A stretch of 64,000 bases of DNA from Sphingomonas echinoides ATCC 14820 (GCF_000241465.1 NZ_JH584235.1:604305-668304), one strand, 5' to 3'. Positions 44,405-53,693 are shown, counted from the first letter of the stretch. Made by a program: numbers and translations. Notes: generated from the letters alone by a model not told the origin.

Positions 44405-45823
44405 TTACTTCATTTGCCGCTTCACGCTCGCCATTGTTGCCTTGCCATAAGGCGGCTTGAGGCCTGCCAGTTTCGCGACATCGAGCTTGGCTTGCTTGAA
44501 CACCGCCTTGCCGTGGCTGAAGGTCTTGAAGCCGTCAAAGCCGTGATACGAGCCCATGCCCGATGGCCCGATGCCGCCAAAGGGTAGCTCTTCCATCGAG
44601 ACATGGAACACCACGTCGTCGAGCGTCACCCCGCCGGAAATCGTGCGATCGAGAACCTTGCGGCGCTCCGTCTCGTCCGGCCCGAAATAATAGAGGCCGA
44701 GCGGGCGGTCGCGGCGATTGACCTCGGCGATCGCGCTGTCGATGCCGGTGTAGCGCCGCACCGGCAGGATCGGTCCGAACAGTTCCTCCTGCATCACGAT
44801 CATGTCGTCGGTCGCGTTGCGGACGATGTGGAGCGGCATCTTGCGGGCGTTGGACCCGGCGAAATCCTCGCCCGCCGGGTTGACCGTTTCGACCGTCGCG
44901 CCCTTGGCGCGCGCATCGGCGACCCAGTCCTGCAGGCGCTGATGGTGGCGATCGTTGATGATGGCGGTGTAATCGGGATTGGCGAGCAAAGTCGGGTACA
45001 TGCTCGACACCGCGGCTTTCAGTCCGTCGACCACCGCCTGTTCCTGTGCTTCCGGCACCAGCATGTAATCGGGTGCCAAGCAGATTTGCCCGGCGTTGAG
45101 CATCTTGCCGATCGCAACGCGCTCGGTCGCGCGCGCGATATCGGCGTCCTTGCCGATGATGACGGGCGACTTGCCGCCGAGTTCCAGCGTCACCGGTGTC
45201 AGATTGTCGGCCGCGGCGTGGAGGATATGCCGCCCGATCCCGGTCGCGCCGGTGAAGATCAGATGGTCGAAGGGCAATTCGGAAAAGGCCTTGCCCACCT
45301 CCGGCCCGCCGCTGAAGAACGCCAGTTCCTCGGTTGCGAAATATTTGGGGCTCACTTCTTCGAACAACGCCGCCGTGCGCGCGGTGAATTCGCTGGTCTT
45401 GACCATCGCGCGGTTGCCCGCCGCGAAGATGCCCGCGATCGGCCCCATCACCAGATTGACCGGGAAATTCCACGGCGCGATCACGCCGACGACGCCCTTG
45501 GGCTGATATTCGACCCAGGCGCGTGCACCGAGCAGCCCGAGCGGAAATTGCACGGCGCGATTGTCGCGCCGCGTCCAGCGATCCAGCGATTTGATGGCGT
45601 GCTTGATCGGCGCGATCGACGAAGCGATGTCGGTCAGCATCGATTGTTCGCGGCTGCGATGCCCGAAATCCTCGCTCAGCGCGTCGCAAAAGGCATCGGC
45701 ATTGTCGGCGATCATCGCCGCCGCGCGCGCGAGGCGATCCTTGCGCACCGCCAGCCCAACCGGGAGTTCGGCCATGAACCCCGCGCGTTGCCGCGCCAGC
45801 ACATCTTGCATCGTCATCCTCAT
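44405..45823 (-). CDS. Aldehyde dehydrogenase, coniferyl-aldehyde type
   Basis: The 472-residue NAD(P)-dependent enzyme has the ALDH signatures: APWNFPVNL, LELGGKSPVIIG with the general-base Glu, and MLNAGQICLAPDY with the catalytic Cys. It has the short, class 3-like layout of coniferyl aldehyde dehydrogenase (CalB), but the substrate could be another aromatic or fatty aldehyde. It appears monocistronic. Confidence 0.9.
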   Translation of the reverse strand: MRMTMQDVLARQRAGFMAELPVGLAVRKDRLARAAAMIADNADAFCDALSEDFGHRSREQSMLTDIASSIAPIKHAIKSLDRWTRRDNRAVQFPLGLLGARAWVEYQPKGVVGVIAPWNFPVNLVMGPIAGIFAAGNRAMVKTSEFTARTAALFEEVSPKYFATEELAFFSGGPEVGKAFSELPFDHLIFTGATGIGRHILHAAADNLTPVTLELGGKSPVIIGKDADIARATERVAIGKMLNAGQICLAPDYMLVPEAQEQAVVDGLKAAVSSMYPTLLANPDYTAIINDRHHQRLQDWVADARAKGATVETVNPAGEDFAGSNARKMPLHIVRNATDDMIVMQEELFGPILPVRRYTGIDSAIAEVNRRDRPLGLYYFGPDETERRKVLDRTISGGVTLDDVVFHVSMEELPFGGIGPSGMGSYHGFDGFKTFSHGKAVFKQAKLDVAKLAGLKPPYGKATMASVKRQMK

Positions 45824-45846
45824 CCCCCTTTTGGAGTATTATCGTG

Positions 45847-46308
45847 TCACGTCGCGCAGCCGATCAAACCTCCGACCGGAACCACCACCGTATCCTGCCC
45901 GGCGCGATCCAGTTGCAGCAAGCCTTCGGTTACCACCGCGCCACTGCTGATCGACTCGCGCGTCTCGATCTTCATCGTCAGCTTGGCAGATATGCCCGCG
46001 GCACCATAGTCATTGCTCTCGCCAAAGCCGAAGCCGCCGGCCCCGCTCTGGCCGCTGCGGTCGAGATCGGTCATCGTCCCGCCAATCGACAGCCGCAGCC
46101 GCCCTGGATCGGCCTGCGCCATCGCCACCAGGGCGCGCGTGCCGCTGACGGTCCACAGATAGGCGGCACAGCCCTTGGCCGGGAGATCCTGCCGAGGGAT
46201 CGCGCCCAGCGGCAGGCCATCGATCGACGACGGCAGCGGAGTCGGTGTCGGGGCGCTTTGCGGGGCGGCGGCGAGCAGCAACGGCGCGAACGGGAGAAGC
46301 GCTTTCAT
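45847..46308 (-). CDS. Hypothetical exported protein
   Basis: The 153-residue protein begins MKALLPFAPLLLAAAPQSA, a signal peptide, followed by a proline-rich linker and a small beta-rich domain with two cysteines (KGCAAYLW and the C-terminal GLIGCAT). No known family is apparent. The start overlaps the prepilin peptidase stop (46305-46308), so the two are coupled. Function unknown. Confidence 0.7.
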   Translation of the reverse strand: MKALLPFAPLLLAAAPQSAPTPTPLPSSIDGLPLGAIPRQDLPAKGCAAYLWTVSGTRALVAMAQADPGRLRLSIGGTMTDLDRSGQSGAGGFGFGESNDYGAAGISAKLTMKIETRESISSGAVVTEGLLQLDRAGQDTVVVPVGGLIGCAT

Positions 46309-47057
46309 AGAGCAGAGCCTAACAGGAACAGCCACGCCGGGTAAGCCGCGATCGCCAGCAGCGCACCGAACGGCAACCGATCGCCAAGCGCGGCGGTGCG
46401 CCCGCGCATCATCCCCAACAGCACCACCGTCAGCCCGGTCAGCGCCGCCAGCAACACCACCACCGGCAACATCCGCCAGCCGAGCCACAGCCCGATCGCG
46501 CCAAGCAGCTTTGGGTCGCCCCCACCCAGCCCGTCGCGGTGGCGCATCGCCTTGTACCCAGCCCCGACCATCCACAGAGCCGCGAACCCGCCGAGCCCAC
46601 CGATCAGCCGATCGGCCAAAGACGGCGCAACCCCCAACAGCCCGGTGGCCAGCCCCGCCCCCGCCAGCGTCGCGGTCAGCGCATCGGGCAACCAGAAGGC
46701 GGCAATGTCGAGCGCCGCCAGCGTCAGAAGCAACCAGCCAAACACCGCTCCGGCCAGCCCCTCCGGCCCCGGCACGGCAAGCCCCGCCAACACGCCGATC
46801 ACGACGCAGCCAAGCTCGATTTGCCAGTGCCGCGAGTCGATCGGGGCACCGCAGGCGCGACACCGTCCGCGCGCGAGCGCCGCGCTCAGCAATGGGACCA
46901 AATCGCGCGGGGCCAGCGTGACTCCGCAGGCGTCGCACTGCGACCGCCCGCGCGCAACCGATCGCCCCTCCGGCCAGCGCACGACGATCGTGGCCAGAAA
47001 GCTCCCGACGAGCGCGCCCAGGACGCCCAATGAAAGCGGCCAAAGCCAGTCGGTCAT
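46305..47057 (-). CDS. Prepilin peptidase (A24 family)
   Basis: The 250-residue inner-membrane aspartic protease has about seven hydrophobic segments. The N-terminal cytoplasmic domain has two cysteine pairs (CDACGVTL and CRACGAPID). The catalytic aspartates are seen in LDIAAFWLPDALT and in the GxGD-type motif GGGDPKLLG. It would process type IV pilin or type II secretion prepilins, but no pilin or secretion genes are nearby. I chose ATG 47057; the upstream extension lacks family character. Confidence 0.9.
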   Translation of the reverse strand: MTDWLWPLSLGVLGALVGSFLATIVVRWPEGRSVARGRSQCDACGVTLAPRDLVPLLSAALARGRCRACGAPIDSRHWQIELGCVVIGVLAGLAVPGPEGLAGAVFGWLLLTLAALDIAAFWLPDALTATLAGAGLATGLLGVAPSLADRLIGGLGGFAALWMVGAGYKAMRHRDGLGGGDPKLLGAIGLWLGWRMLPVVVLLAALTGLTVVLLGMMRGRTAALGDRLPFGALLAIAAYPAWLFLLGSAL

Positions 47058-47124
47058 GGGATCGCGTCGGATCCGGGCATAGCGGTCCTGCACCGCCACG
47101 CCCGCTGCTTGGCTGGCTCCATGC

Positions 47125-47601
47125 TCACAACGCTCGGGTGAAATAGGTGGAGAAGGCGACGTCGCTATAGCCGTTAAACGGCCCGCACACGGTAAAGCCA
47201 GCGCGTGCATAGAGCGCCCGTGCCGCCGCGAATGGCGCGTTTGAGCCCGTTTCCAGACTCAGCCGCTGATAACCGCGCTGCCGCGCCGCCGCGATGACAT
47301 GATCGAGCAGCGTGGCCGCAACGCCACGGCGCTCCTGTCCCGGTGCGGTGCGCATCGACTTAACCTCGCCATGCTCGATATCGAGTTCCTTCAGCGCCGC
47401 CATGCCAAGCAGGTCGTCCTGTTCCCATGCCGTCCACAGCGTCACATCAGGATGCCGCAGACCGCTGAGATCGAGCGCGAACACGCTGCCGGGCGGTGAA
47501 TTTTCGTGCGCCGCGCGCAAATGCAGTTCGATCAGCGCGATCACAGCGGGATGCGTCAGATCATCCTGGACGATCCGCCACGTTGACCCGGTCTCGCTCA
47601 A
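47125..47601 (-). CDS. GNAT-family acetyltransferase
   Basis: The 158-residue protein carries the GNAT acetyl-CoA-binding motif APGQERRGVAATLLDHVIAAARQRGY and ends in the usual PFAAARALYARAGF. The acceptor is unknown. I start it at a TTG (47599-47601) overlapping the upstream SH3 gene stop as TTGA, the same arrangement as at 3672 and 25523. Confidence 0.85.
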   Translation of the reverse strand: MSETGSTWRIVQDDLTHPAVIALIELHLRAAHENSPPGSVFALDLSGLRHPDVTLWTAWEQDDLLGMAALKELDIEHGEVKSMRTAPGQERRGVAATLLDHVIAAARQRGYQRLSLETGSNAPFAAARALYARAGFTVCGPFNGYSDVAFSTYFTRAL

Positions 47602-48089
47602 TTCAGCGTCTCGCCCGGCTCCACGCCCCACAAATGCACCGCCTCGACAAAGCCACCGCGGCCGCGCACGTCGAAATAGCACCAGCCCTGCGCGCATTTG
47701 CTGATCCGACCGACCACGCCCGGCGCTGCACGCCACAGCACCCGCCCGGCATCGCGCGGGGAATCGCGTAACTCGGCCACCGTGCCCATCACCAGCGCCG
47801 TCCGCGTCTCGCGGATCAGCGTGCCCATCATCCAGCCTTGCGTGCCGTCCGGATCTTCCACCTTATACCATTGCCCACGACCATAGATGTCGAGCACCTT
47901 CACCGGCAGATCGGCACGCTGGTACAGCCAGCTTGAGGGATAGCTACGCGCCGGCCCGGTCCGCATCCGGGCCTTGCCCGCGCCGATCGAGGCGAAAAAG
48001 GGCGGCTTCTTCTGCACCAGCCCCGCCACCGACGGCACCGCCAGCGCAATCCCCATCACCGCCAGCAAAATTCTGGCTCGAAACCGCAT
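47598..48089 (-). CDS. Exported bacterial SH3-domain protein
   Basis: The 163-residue protein has a signal-type helix (RILLAVMGIALAVPSVAGL) and two SH3b-like repeats, with RMRTGPARSYPSSWLYQRADLPVKVLD and ELRDSPRDAGRVLWRAAPGVVGRI. Such domains bind peptidoglycan or partner proteins. ATG 48089 has GGGGGA upstream; a TTG 15 bases earlier is less likely. It is coupled to the GNAT gene. Confidence 0.85.
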   Translation of the reverse strand: MRFRARILLAVMGIALAVPSVAGLVQKKPPFFASIGAGKARMRTGPARSYPSSWLYQRADLPVKVLDIYGRGQWYKVEDPDGTQGWMMGTLIRETRTALVMGTVAELRDSPRDAGRVLWRAAPGVVGRISKCAQGWCYFDVRGRGGFVEAVHLWGVEPGETLN

Positions 48090-48185
48090 CTCAGTCCCCC
48101 ACAAAATCCATCGTCGTTTACAGTGGAAGCGCGGCGCGCTTCAACACCCGTTGACGCCGCCAAACACCTCCGCCAAGCCTTCACC

Positions 48186-49199
48186 ATGCCCGAAATGACA
48201 CGTGCCGCGAACCCCAGAGTGCCCAACCCAAAGGTTTGGGTGACTCGCGAATTGCCCGCTGCGGTAATGGATCGCATGGAGCAATTGTTCCACACCAGCA
48301 TCCACCGCGGCCCCGCCGCGCTCACGCGCGATGAGCTCGCCGCCGCGATGGCGGAATGCGATGTGCTGGTGCCGACCGTCACCGACGAAATCGATGCCGA
48401 TCTGATCGCCGGGGCTGGCCCCGCGCTGAAGCTGATCGCCAATTTCGGCGCGGGCGTGAACCATATCGACCTGAAGGCGGCGCGGGCACGCGGCATCATC
48501 GTCACCAATACGCCGGGCGTGCTGACCGAGGACACCGCCGACATGACGATGGCGCTGATCCTGTCGGTCCCGCGCCGCCTGGCCGAGGGCGAAAAGCTGG
48601 TGCGGTCAGGCGAATGGAAGGGCTGGACACCGGGCGGGATGCTCGGCCACCGCATCGGCGGCAAGGCGCTCGGCATTCTCGGCATGGGGCGGATCGGCCA
48701 GGCGGTCGCGCGGCGCGCGCGCGCCTTTGGGCTGACGATCCATTATCACAACCGCCACCGCCTGCCGAAGGTGGTCGAGGCCGAACTGCAGGCGCAGTGG
48801 CACCCCAATCTTGACGAGATGCTGTCGGCGATCGACATTCTGACAATCCACACCCCGCGCAACCCCGATAGCGAAGGGCTGATCGACGCAGGGCGGATCG
48901 CGCTGCTGCGACCGCATGTCTATGTCATCAACACTTCGCGCGGCGGGATTGTCGACGAAGCGGCGTTGATCGCTGCGCTGGAAGGTGGGCGACTGGCCGG
49001 GGCTGGCCTCGATGTGTGGCAGCACGAACCGCAAATCGACCCGCGCCTGCTGGCCTTGCCCAATGTCGTGATGACCCCGCACATGGGCTCCGCCACCTTC
49101 GAAGGCCGCCTCGCGACGGGCGAAAAGGTCATCACCAACATCCGCATGTGGGCCGACGGCCACCGCCCACCCGACCAGGTGCTGGAAGGGTGGGCGTGA
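48186..49199 (+). CDS. D-isomer-specific 2-hydroxyacid dehydrogenase (glyoxylate/hydroxypyruvate reductase type)
   Basis: The 337-residue enzyme has the NAD(P)-binding motif LGILGMGRIGQAVARRARAFG, the substrate Arg in NTSRGGIVDE, the catalytic Glu in QHEP and the His in TPHMGSAT. It probably reduces glyoxylate, hydroxypyruvate or a related 2-oxoacid. I chose ATG 48186 (MPEMTRAANP); MTRAANP nine bases later is possible. It is not linked to malate synthase in this window. Confidence 0.92.
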   Translation: MPEMTRAANPRVPNPKVWVTRELPAAVMDRMEQLFHTSIHRGPAALTRDELAAAMAECDVLVPTVTDEIDADLIAGAGPALKLIANFGAGVNHIDLKAARARGIIVTNTPGVLTEDTADMTMALILSVPRRLAEGEKLVRSGEWKGWTPGGMLGHRIGGKALGILGMGRIGQAVARRARAFGLTIHYHNRHRLPKVVEAELQAQWHPNLDEMLSAIDILTIHTPRNPDSEGLIDAGRIALLRPHVYVINTSRGGIVDEAALIAALEGGRLAGAGLDVWQHEPQIDPRLLALPNVVMTPHMGSATFEGRLATGEKVITNIRMWADGHRPPDQVLEGWA

Positions 49200-49203
49200 C
49201 GCT

Positions 49204-50094
49204 TTACTGCAGCGGCAGGAACAGATCGGTGATCGCTTCGTGCTCGGGCACATCGGGGAAGAACCTTACGCGCTGGGCATAAAGCGGAAAATCACGCAGC
49301 TCTTCCCCGCTCGCCGGTAGCCAGGTGCCATAGAGAAACGCAGCGGCGGGCCGCAGATCATCGCTCCCGCCAACGATGCGCAACACCGCACACCGCCCGG
49401 CCGGAATAAGCCCGGCCTCGATACCACCGTCGGCAGCGGTGATCGTCCGGTCGGTGGCAGCGGCCACGTCCACCTGATAGTCCTCGGGCGCTACGCTGTC
49501 TGGGTCGTTATGGAAGATGGTATAGGTGGCATGGGTGGCCGCGCGCACGCCGCTCGCCTTGCGCCAATCGATGAAACGACGGATCGTCTCGCCCAGCCGC
49601 TCCGGTGCCCCCTTATGCGACAGGAACGCGACGGGAATGTCGGCTTGTTCTTGCACCACCACATCGTCGATCGAGAAATTCTGCGTCATCATCAGGCTCC
49701 GTGCTTCGGCCAGCGGCACCATTGCCGCTGCCCATGCCGCCCAGTCCGGATCCTCGCGAAATGCCGTCGGCGCTTGCCCCAACCGCTGGCGAAAGGCGCG
49801 GGCAAAGCTGTCCGGTGCCTCATAGCCAGCATCCAACGCGATATCCGTGACCGAATCCGCGCTGCGATAGGCGAGCCGCCAAGACGCCCGTTTCATCCGC
49901 GCCAATTGCACGTAGCGATGCAGCGACAACCCGAAAATGGCACTGAACTGCCGATGGAAATGATAGGGTGAGAACGCCGCCACGGCGCTCAACGTCTCCA
50001 ATCCCACATCTTCGTCGAGATGACGGTCGATATAGGCCAGCACGCGCTGCATCCGCGAATGATAGTGTGCTGGATGGGTTGGGCGCTTCGACAT
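49204..50094 (-). CDS. AraC-family regulator with GyrI-like effector domain
   Basis: The 296-residue protein has an N-terminal AraC double helix-turn-helix (RVLAYIDRHLDEDVGLETLSAVAAFSPYHFHRQF, then SVTDIALDAGYEAPDSFARAFRQRLGQAPTAFR). A C-terminal GyrI-like ligand-binding domain follows, as in Rob-type regulators. ATG 50094 has AAGGA upstream; the longer frame adds an Arg-rich extension of no family character. It ends four bases from the convergent dehydrogenase gene. Confidence 0.9.
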   Translation of the reverse strand: MSKRPTHPAHYHSRMQRVLAYIDRHLDEDVGLETLSAVAAFSPYHFHRQFSAIFGLSLHRYVQLARMKRASWRLAYRSADSVTDIALDAGYEAPDSFARAFRQRLGQAPTAFREDPDWAAWAAAMVPLAEARSLMMTQNFSIDDVVVQEQADIPVAFLSHKGAPERLGETIRRFIDWRKASGVRAATHATYTIFHNDPDSVAPEDYQVDVAAATDRTITAADGGIEAGLIPAGRCAVLRIVGGSDDLRPAAAFLYGTWLPASGEELRDFPLYAQRVRFFPDVPEHEAITDLFLPLQ

Positions 50095-50308
50095 CGCTTG
50101 GTCCTTATGGGTGGCCCAGCCGAAATAGCGGACAAGCCAATCGCGACGCTCGACCGATGTTGCGGTTGTGCGCAACGCTGCGCAAGGGATCGCGGTCGAC
50201 ATGTCCATCACCGCTCGACATCAGCGCGCGCCGCCCGTCAACTTTCCGATTGACGGCCGTCACGGTGCATTGCAGCTTGTCGTCAAGAATAAAAAATCGA
50301 GGAGAGTG

Positions 50309-50512
50309 ATGATGGACCGTGCTGGGTCGTTTATCGTTGGTGCCGCGCTTGTCTTGTTTTCGGCTTTGCACATCGTGAGTGCACCCGATTATCTCAATAT
50401 CCTCCCGGCTCTGGTACTGCTTTACGGGATCTTCCGCCTCGTCACCAACCGCAGCATCGCCGCGACGCTCGCCGACGAAGAGCTGTCGTTCGCACCGCCT
50501 GCCGAGGGCTGA
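50309..50512 (+). CDS. Small hypothetical membrane protein
   Basis: The 67-residue protein has two predicted membrane helices (SFIVGAALVLFSALHIV and LNILPALVLLYGIFRLV) and a short acidic tail. The ATG at 50309 has AGGAG upstream. It stands alone between the AraC-type regulator and a palindromic repeat. Function unknown. Confidence 0.65.
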   Translation: MMDRAGSFIVGAALVLFSALHIVSAPDYLNILPALVLLYGIFRLVTNRSIAATLADEELSFAPPAEG

Positions 50513-50542
50513 TCGGGATCGCGTCACGCGAGCCCCCCCGCT

Positions 50543-50618
50543 CCGTTCGTTTCGACCGAAGTCGAGAAACAGCCACACGCGTTGTGCCCGGTTTATCGCC
50601 TTCGGTCGAAACGAACGG
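50543..50618. repeat. REP-like inverted repeat, copy 2
   Basis: CCGTTCGTTTCGACCGAAGT at 50543 pairs with CCTTCGGTCGAAACGAACGG ending at 50618. The arms are about 28 bases with few mismatches, and the outer sequence is nearly identical to the element at 44274. It separates the convergent small membrane protein and uvrC genes. Confidence 0.7.
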
Positions 50619-50641
50619 GCAGAAGTACCCTGAGGCCGCTC

Positions 50642-52564
50642 TCAGCGCGCGTGAAAGAAGTCGTAAAGCTGTTGCGCGACCGCCGCGCTGACACCGGGGG
50701 CCTTTTGCAGATCCTCCAAGCTGGCGTTGCGCACCGCGCGCGCGGTGCCGAAGTGCATCAGCAATGCCTTCTTCCGCGCCGGGCCGATGCCGGGCACGTC
50801 ATCGAGCGGTGACGCGCCGATCGCCTTGGCGCGCTTGGCGCGGTGCGCGCCGATCGCGAAGCGGTGGACTTCGTCGCGCAACCGCTGGAGATAGAACAGC
50901 ACCGGCGCGTTGACCGGCAGCTGAAACTCGCGCCCGTCGAGCATGTGGAACACTTCGCGCCCGTCGCGCCCGTGGTGCGGGCCCTTGGCGATGCCGACCA
51001 GGCACACATCCTCGATCCCCAATTCCTCGAGCACGCCCTTCACCGCGTTAAGCTGCCCGCGTCCGCCGTCGATCAACACCAGATCGGGCCAGTCGCCCGC
51101 ATCGCGATCGGGATCCTCATTCTGCGCGCGCGCAAAGCGACGGGCGAACACCTCGCGCATCATGCCGAAATCGTCGCCCGGAATGGTGTCGGGGTTCTTG
51201 ATATTGAACTTGCGATACTGGCCCTTGCGGAAGCCCTCGGGCCCGGCGACCACCATCGCGCCCAGCGCATTGGTGCCTTGGATATGGCTGTTGTCGTAAA
51301 TCTCGATGCGGTCGGGTGGTTCGGGCAAATCGAACAAGTCTGCCACTTCGCGCAGCAGCTTCGCCTGCGTGGTGCTCTCGGCCAGACGCCGGTCGAGCGC
51401 TTCCTCGGCATTGCGCTTGGCCTGATCGAGCAATTTGCGGCGCGTGCCGCGCTGCGGCATCGACAGCGTGACCTTGAACCCCGCCTGCCCGCCCAGCGCC
51501 TCGCCGAGCAGAACCGCCTCGTCCAGCTCGCGGTCGAGCAATACGGTGCGCGGCGGTGGGACTTCCTCGTAAAATTGCGCGAGGAAACCCGCCAGAATTT
51601 CATCCTCGGGCACATCGGCCGTGTGCGCCGGGAAGAAGCTGCGATGCCCCCAATTCTGGCCACCGCGAATGAAGAAGGCTTGGATGCCGATCACGCCATT
51701 CTTATTGGCCATCGCAAAGATATCGGCATCGCCCAGCCCCTCGGCATTGATCGCCTGGCTGCCCTGGATGAAGGTCAGCGCGCGCAGCCGATCGCGGAGG
51801 ATCGCGGCGAGTTCGAAGTCCATCGCCTCGGCGGCTTCCTGCATCTGGCCACCGAGCTTGGCCTGCACCTCGGTCGATTTGCCGGCCAGGAACGCCTTCG
51901 CATCGGCGACGAGTTCGGCATAACCCGCCGCGTCGATCCGACCGACACAGGGGGCGGAGCAGCGCTTGATCTGGTAGAGCAGGCACGGACGGTCGCGGTT
52001 CTTGAAAAAGCCGTCGGTGCAGCTGCGCAGCAGGAACAGTTTTTGCAGTGCATTCAAGGTGTTGTTGACCGCGCCCGCGCTGGCGAAGGGGCCGTAATAA
52101 TTGCCCTTGGCACGGCGCGCACCGCGATGTTTCTGGATCCGCGGAAAGTCATGATCGGCGCGTAACAGGATGAACGGAAACGATTTATCGTCACGCAGCA
52201 ACACGTTATAGGCCGGGCGGTAGCGTTTGATCAGTTGCGCCTCGAGCAGCAGCGCTTCGGCCTCATTATTGGTCGTAACGATCGTCATCGCGCGCGTTTG
52301 CGCCACCATGCGCTGCAAACGCCGCGAAAGGCGCTCGACCTGCGTATAATTGGTGACGCGATTTTTGAGCGCGCGCGCCTTGCCGACGTACAGCACGTCC
52401 CCGCGCGCATCGAGCATACGATAGACGCCAGGCCGCGCCGGCAGCGTCGCCAGCACATTGCGGATCGCGGCGACCCCGGCATCGAGATCGGGCGTATCGC
52501 TGCCGCGAACGGTGAAGGTGGCCTTGTCTTCGTTGAAGCGCGTCGGGGCGTTGGGATCGGACAT
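50642..52564 (-). CDS. uvrC: Excinuclease ABC subunit C
   Basis: The 640-residue nuclease makes both incisions in nucleotide excision repair. The N-terminal GIY-YIG domain begins PGVYRMLDARGDVLYVGKA. The cysteine-containing CLLYQIKRCSAPCVG region, the UVR motif, the C-terminal RNase H-like nuclease (IEIYDNSHIQGTNALGAMVV, DLVLIDGGRGQL) and helix-hairpin-helix (LDDVPGIGPARKKALLMHFG) follow. I chose ATG 52564; the upstream extension is not family-like. Confidence 0.97.
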   Translation of the reverse strand: MSDPNAPTRFNEDKATFTVRGSDTPDLDAGVAAIRNVLATLPARPGVYRMLDARGDVLYVGKARALKNRVTNYTQVERLSRRLQRMVAQTRAMTIVTTNNEAEALLLEAQLIKRYRPAYNVLLRDDKSFPFILLRADHDFPRIQKHRGARRAKGNYYGPFASAGAVNNTLNALQKLFLLRSCTDGFFKNRDRPCLLYQIKRCSAPCVGRIDAAGYAELVADAKAFLAGKSTEVQAKLGGQMQEAAEAMDFELAAILRDRLRALTFIQGSQAINAEGLGDADIFAMANKNGVIGIQAFFIRGGQNWGHRSFFPAHTADVPEDEILAGFLAQFYEEVPPPRTVLLDRELDEAVLLGEALGGQAGFKVTLSMPQRGTRRKLLDQAKRNAEEALDRRLAESTTQAKLLREVADLFDLPEPPDRIEIYDNSHIQGTNALGAMVVAGPEGFRKGQYRKFNIKNPDTIPGDDFGMMREVFARRFARAQNEDPDRDAGDWPDLVLIDGGRGQLNAVKGVLEELGIEDVCLVGIAKGPHHGRDGREVFHMLDGREFQLPVNAPVLFYLQRLRDEVHRFAIGAHRAKRAKAIGASPLDDVPGIGPARKKALLMHFGTARAVRNASLEDLQKAPGVSAAVAQQLYDFFHAR

Positions 52565-52631
52565 TGTCGATGATCTAGGCATTCGCGCGCCGGGACGCCA
52601 CGGCTTCGTTGCTGCGCACGCCACCACACAC

Positions 52632-52664
52632 GAAAAAGCGGCGGTGGGTTTCCCCACCGCCGCT
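52632..52664 (-). terminator. Intrinsic terminator
   Basis: AGCGGCGGTGGG (52637-52648) and CCCACCGCCGCT (52653-52664) form a perfect 12-base stem with a 4-base loop. On the minus strand it is followed by TTTTTCG. It closes the exported-protein gene ending at 52685 and isolates uvrC. Confidence 0.88.
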
Positions 52665-52684
52665 GATAGAGGCGTTAGAGAAGG

Positions 52685-53032
52685 TTACTTGATCGCGGCG
52701 AGGTCAGCCTTGACCTTGGCCAGCGCCGCGTCGGTCAGCGCGCCCTGCGACAGCGGTGCGACCTGGTTGAGCGACATGCCCTTGAACGATTCGTACATCG
52801 GGTGCGCGGTGATGTTCTGCAGGTCGGTGTCGAGCACGGTCTTGCCGGCCGCGTTGGCGGCAATCGTCTCGATCGGCGTGTCGAGATCGAACTTTGCCGC
52901 GCCGGTTGCGGTTGTGGTCGTTGCGGGTGCAGCGACGGCGGGAGCCGAGGCGGCGGCCGGCGCAGGCGCCGTCTGGGCGGCGAGCGGCGCTGCAATAAAG
53001 GCGACGGCCGCGGCGATAACGACAGACTTCAT
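52685..53032 (-). CDS. Hypothetical exported protein
   Basis: The 115-residue protein begins with a clear signal peptide (MKSVVIAAAVAFIAAPLAAQ). An alanine/threonine/proline-rich linker follows, then a compact domain (FDLDTPIETIAANAAGKTVLDTDLQNITAHPMYESFKGMSLNQVAPLSQGALTD). It is not a family I can name. It is monocistronic with a strong terminator. The extra upstream frame is proline/arginine-rich and not part of the protein. Confidence 0.75.
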   Translation of the reverse strand: MKSVVIAAAVAFIAAPLAAQTAPAPAAASAPAVAAPATTTTATGAAKFDLDTPIETIAANAAGKTVLDTDLQNITAHPMYESFKGMSLNQVAPLSQGALTDAALAKVKADLAAIK

Positions 53033-53138
53033 GGGGACAGCCTCTTTCGAAAGGTAAGCGGCGCGAATCACCGCAAGGCCGACGATACCCCGATCAGTGG
53101 CGAAACGAAATGCACCCGCGATACTGGGCCCATTTCCG

Positions 53139-53693
53139 TCAGTTGAGCTTGCCCAGCCCGGCAATGGTCCGGTCGACCAGCGCCTTGTCGGCATCGGCAC
53201 CGTGACGCTGCGCGATGATCGTCGCGGCGGCGCGGGTGGCCGCGTCAGCGGCGCGGGCGCGGACCTCGGCGATGGCGGTGCGTTCGGCACCGGCAATCTT
53301 GTCTTCGGCCATTGTCTGGCGGCGTGCGATCAAATCGGCGAGATCGGCCTCGGCCTTGGCCAGCATCGCGGCTGCTTCGGCTTCGGCATGGGCGACGATA
53401 GCGGCGGCATCGCCGGCGCTCGCCGCGTTACGCGCCTTGGCCTCGGCAAGCTGTGCCTCGGCTTCCGCGCGCAGCTTGGAGGCTTCCTCCAACTGGCCAC
53501 GGATGGTGGCAATACGGCTGTCGAGCATGCCCGCCACCATCTTTGGCACTTTTTGCCAGATCATGATCGCGATGACGACCAGCATCGACAGCGCGACGAA
53601 CATCGGCGGGGTGATGCCCATGAACGCCATTTCGTGATGCAGCTCGGTGGCCCCGGTATGCTCCATCGTCTTGACTGCTTGACCGTCAGCCAT
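53139..53693 (-). CDS. atpF: F0F1 ATP synthase subunit b
   Basis: The 184-residue protein has one membrane helix (MFVALSMLVVIAIMIWQKVPKMVAGML) and a long alanine/glutamate-rich coiled coil forming the peripheral stalk. It is the last gene of atpI-atpB-atpE-b'-b and overlaps b' by eight bases. Having both b and b' is typical of alphaproteobacteria and phototrophs. The F1 genes are not in the window. Confidence 0.93.
   Translation of the reverse strand: MADGQAVKTMEHTGATELHHEMAFMGITPPMFVALSMLVVIAIMIWQKVPKMVAGMLDSRIATIRGQLEEASKLRAEAEAQLAEAKARNAASAGDAAAIVAHAEAEAAAMLAKAEADLADLIARRQTMAEDKIAGAERTAIAEVRARAADAATRAAATIIAQRHGADADKALVDRTIAGLGKLN

Noticed and set aside
45847..47043. A 398-residue protein covering the prepilin peptidase gene in another frame
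   Set aside because: Only its last 153 residues, from ATG 46308, look like protein; the rest is a glycine/arginine-rich shadow of the peptidase gene.
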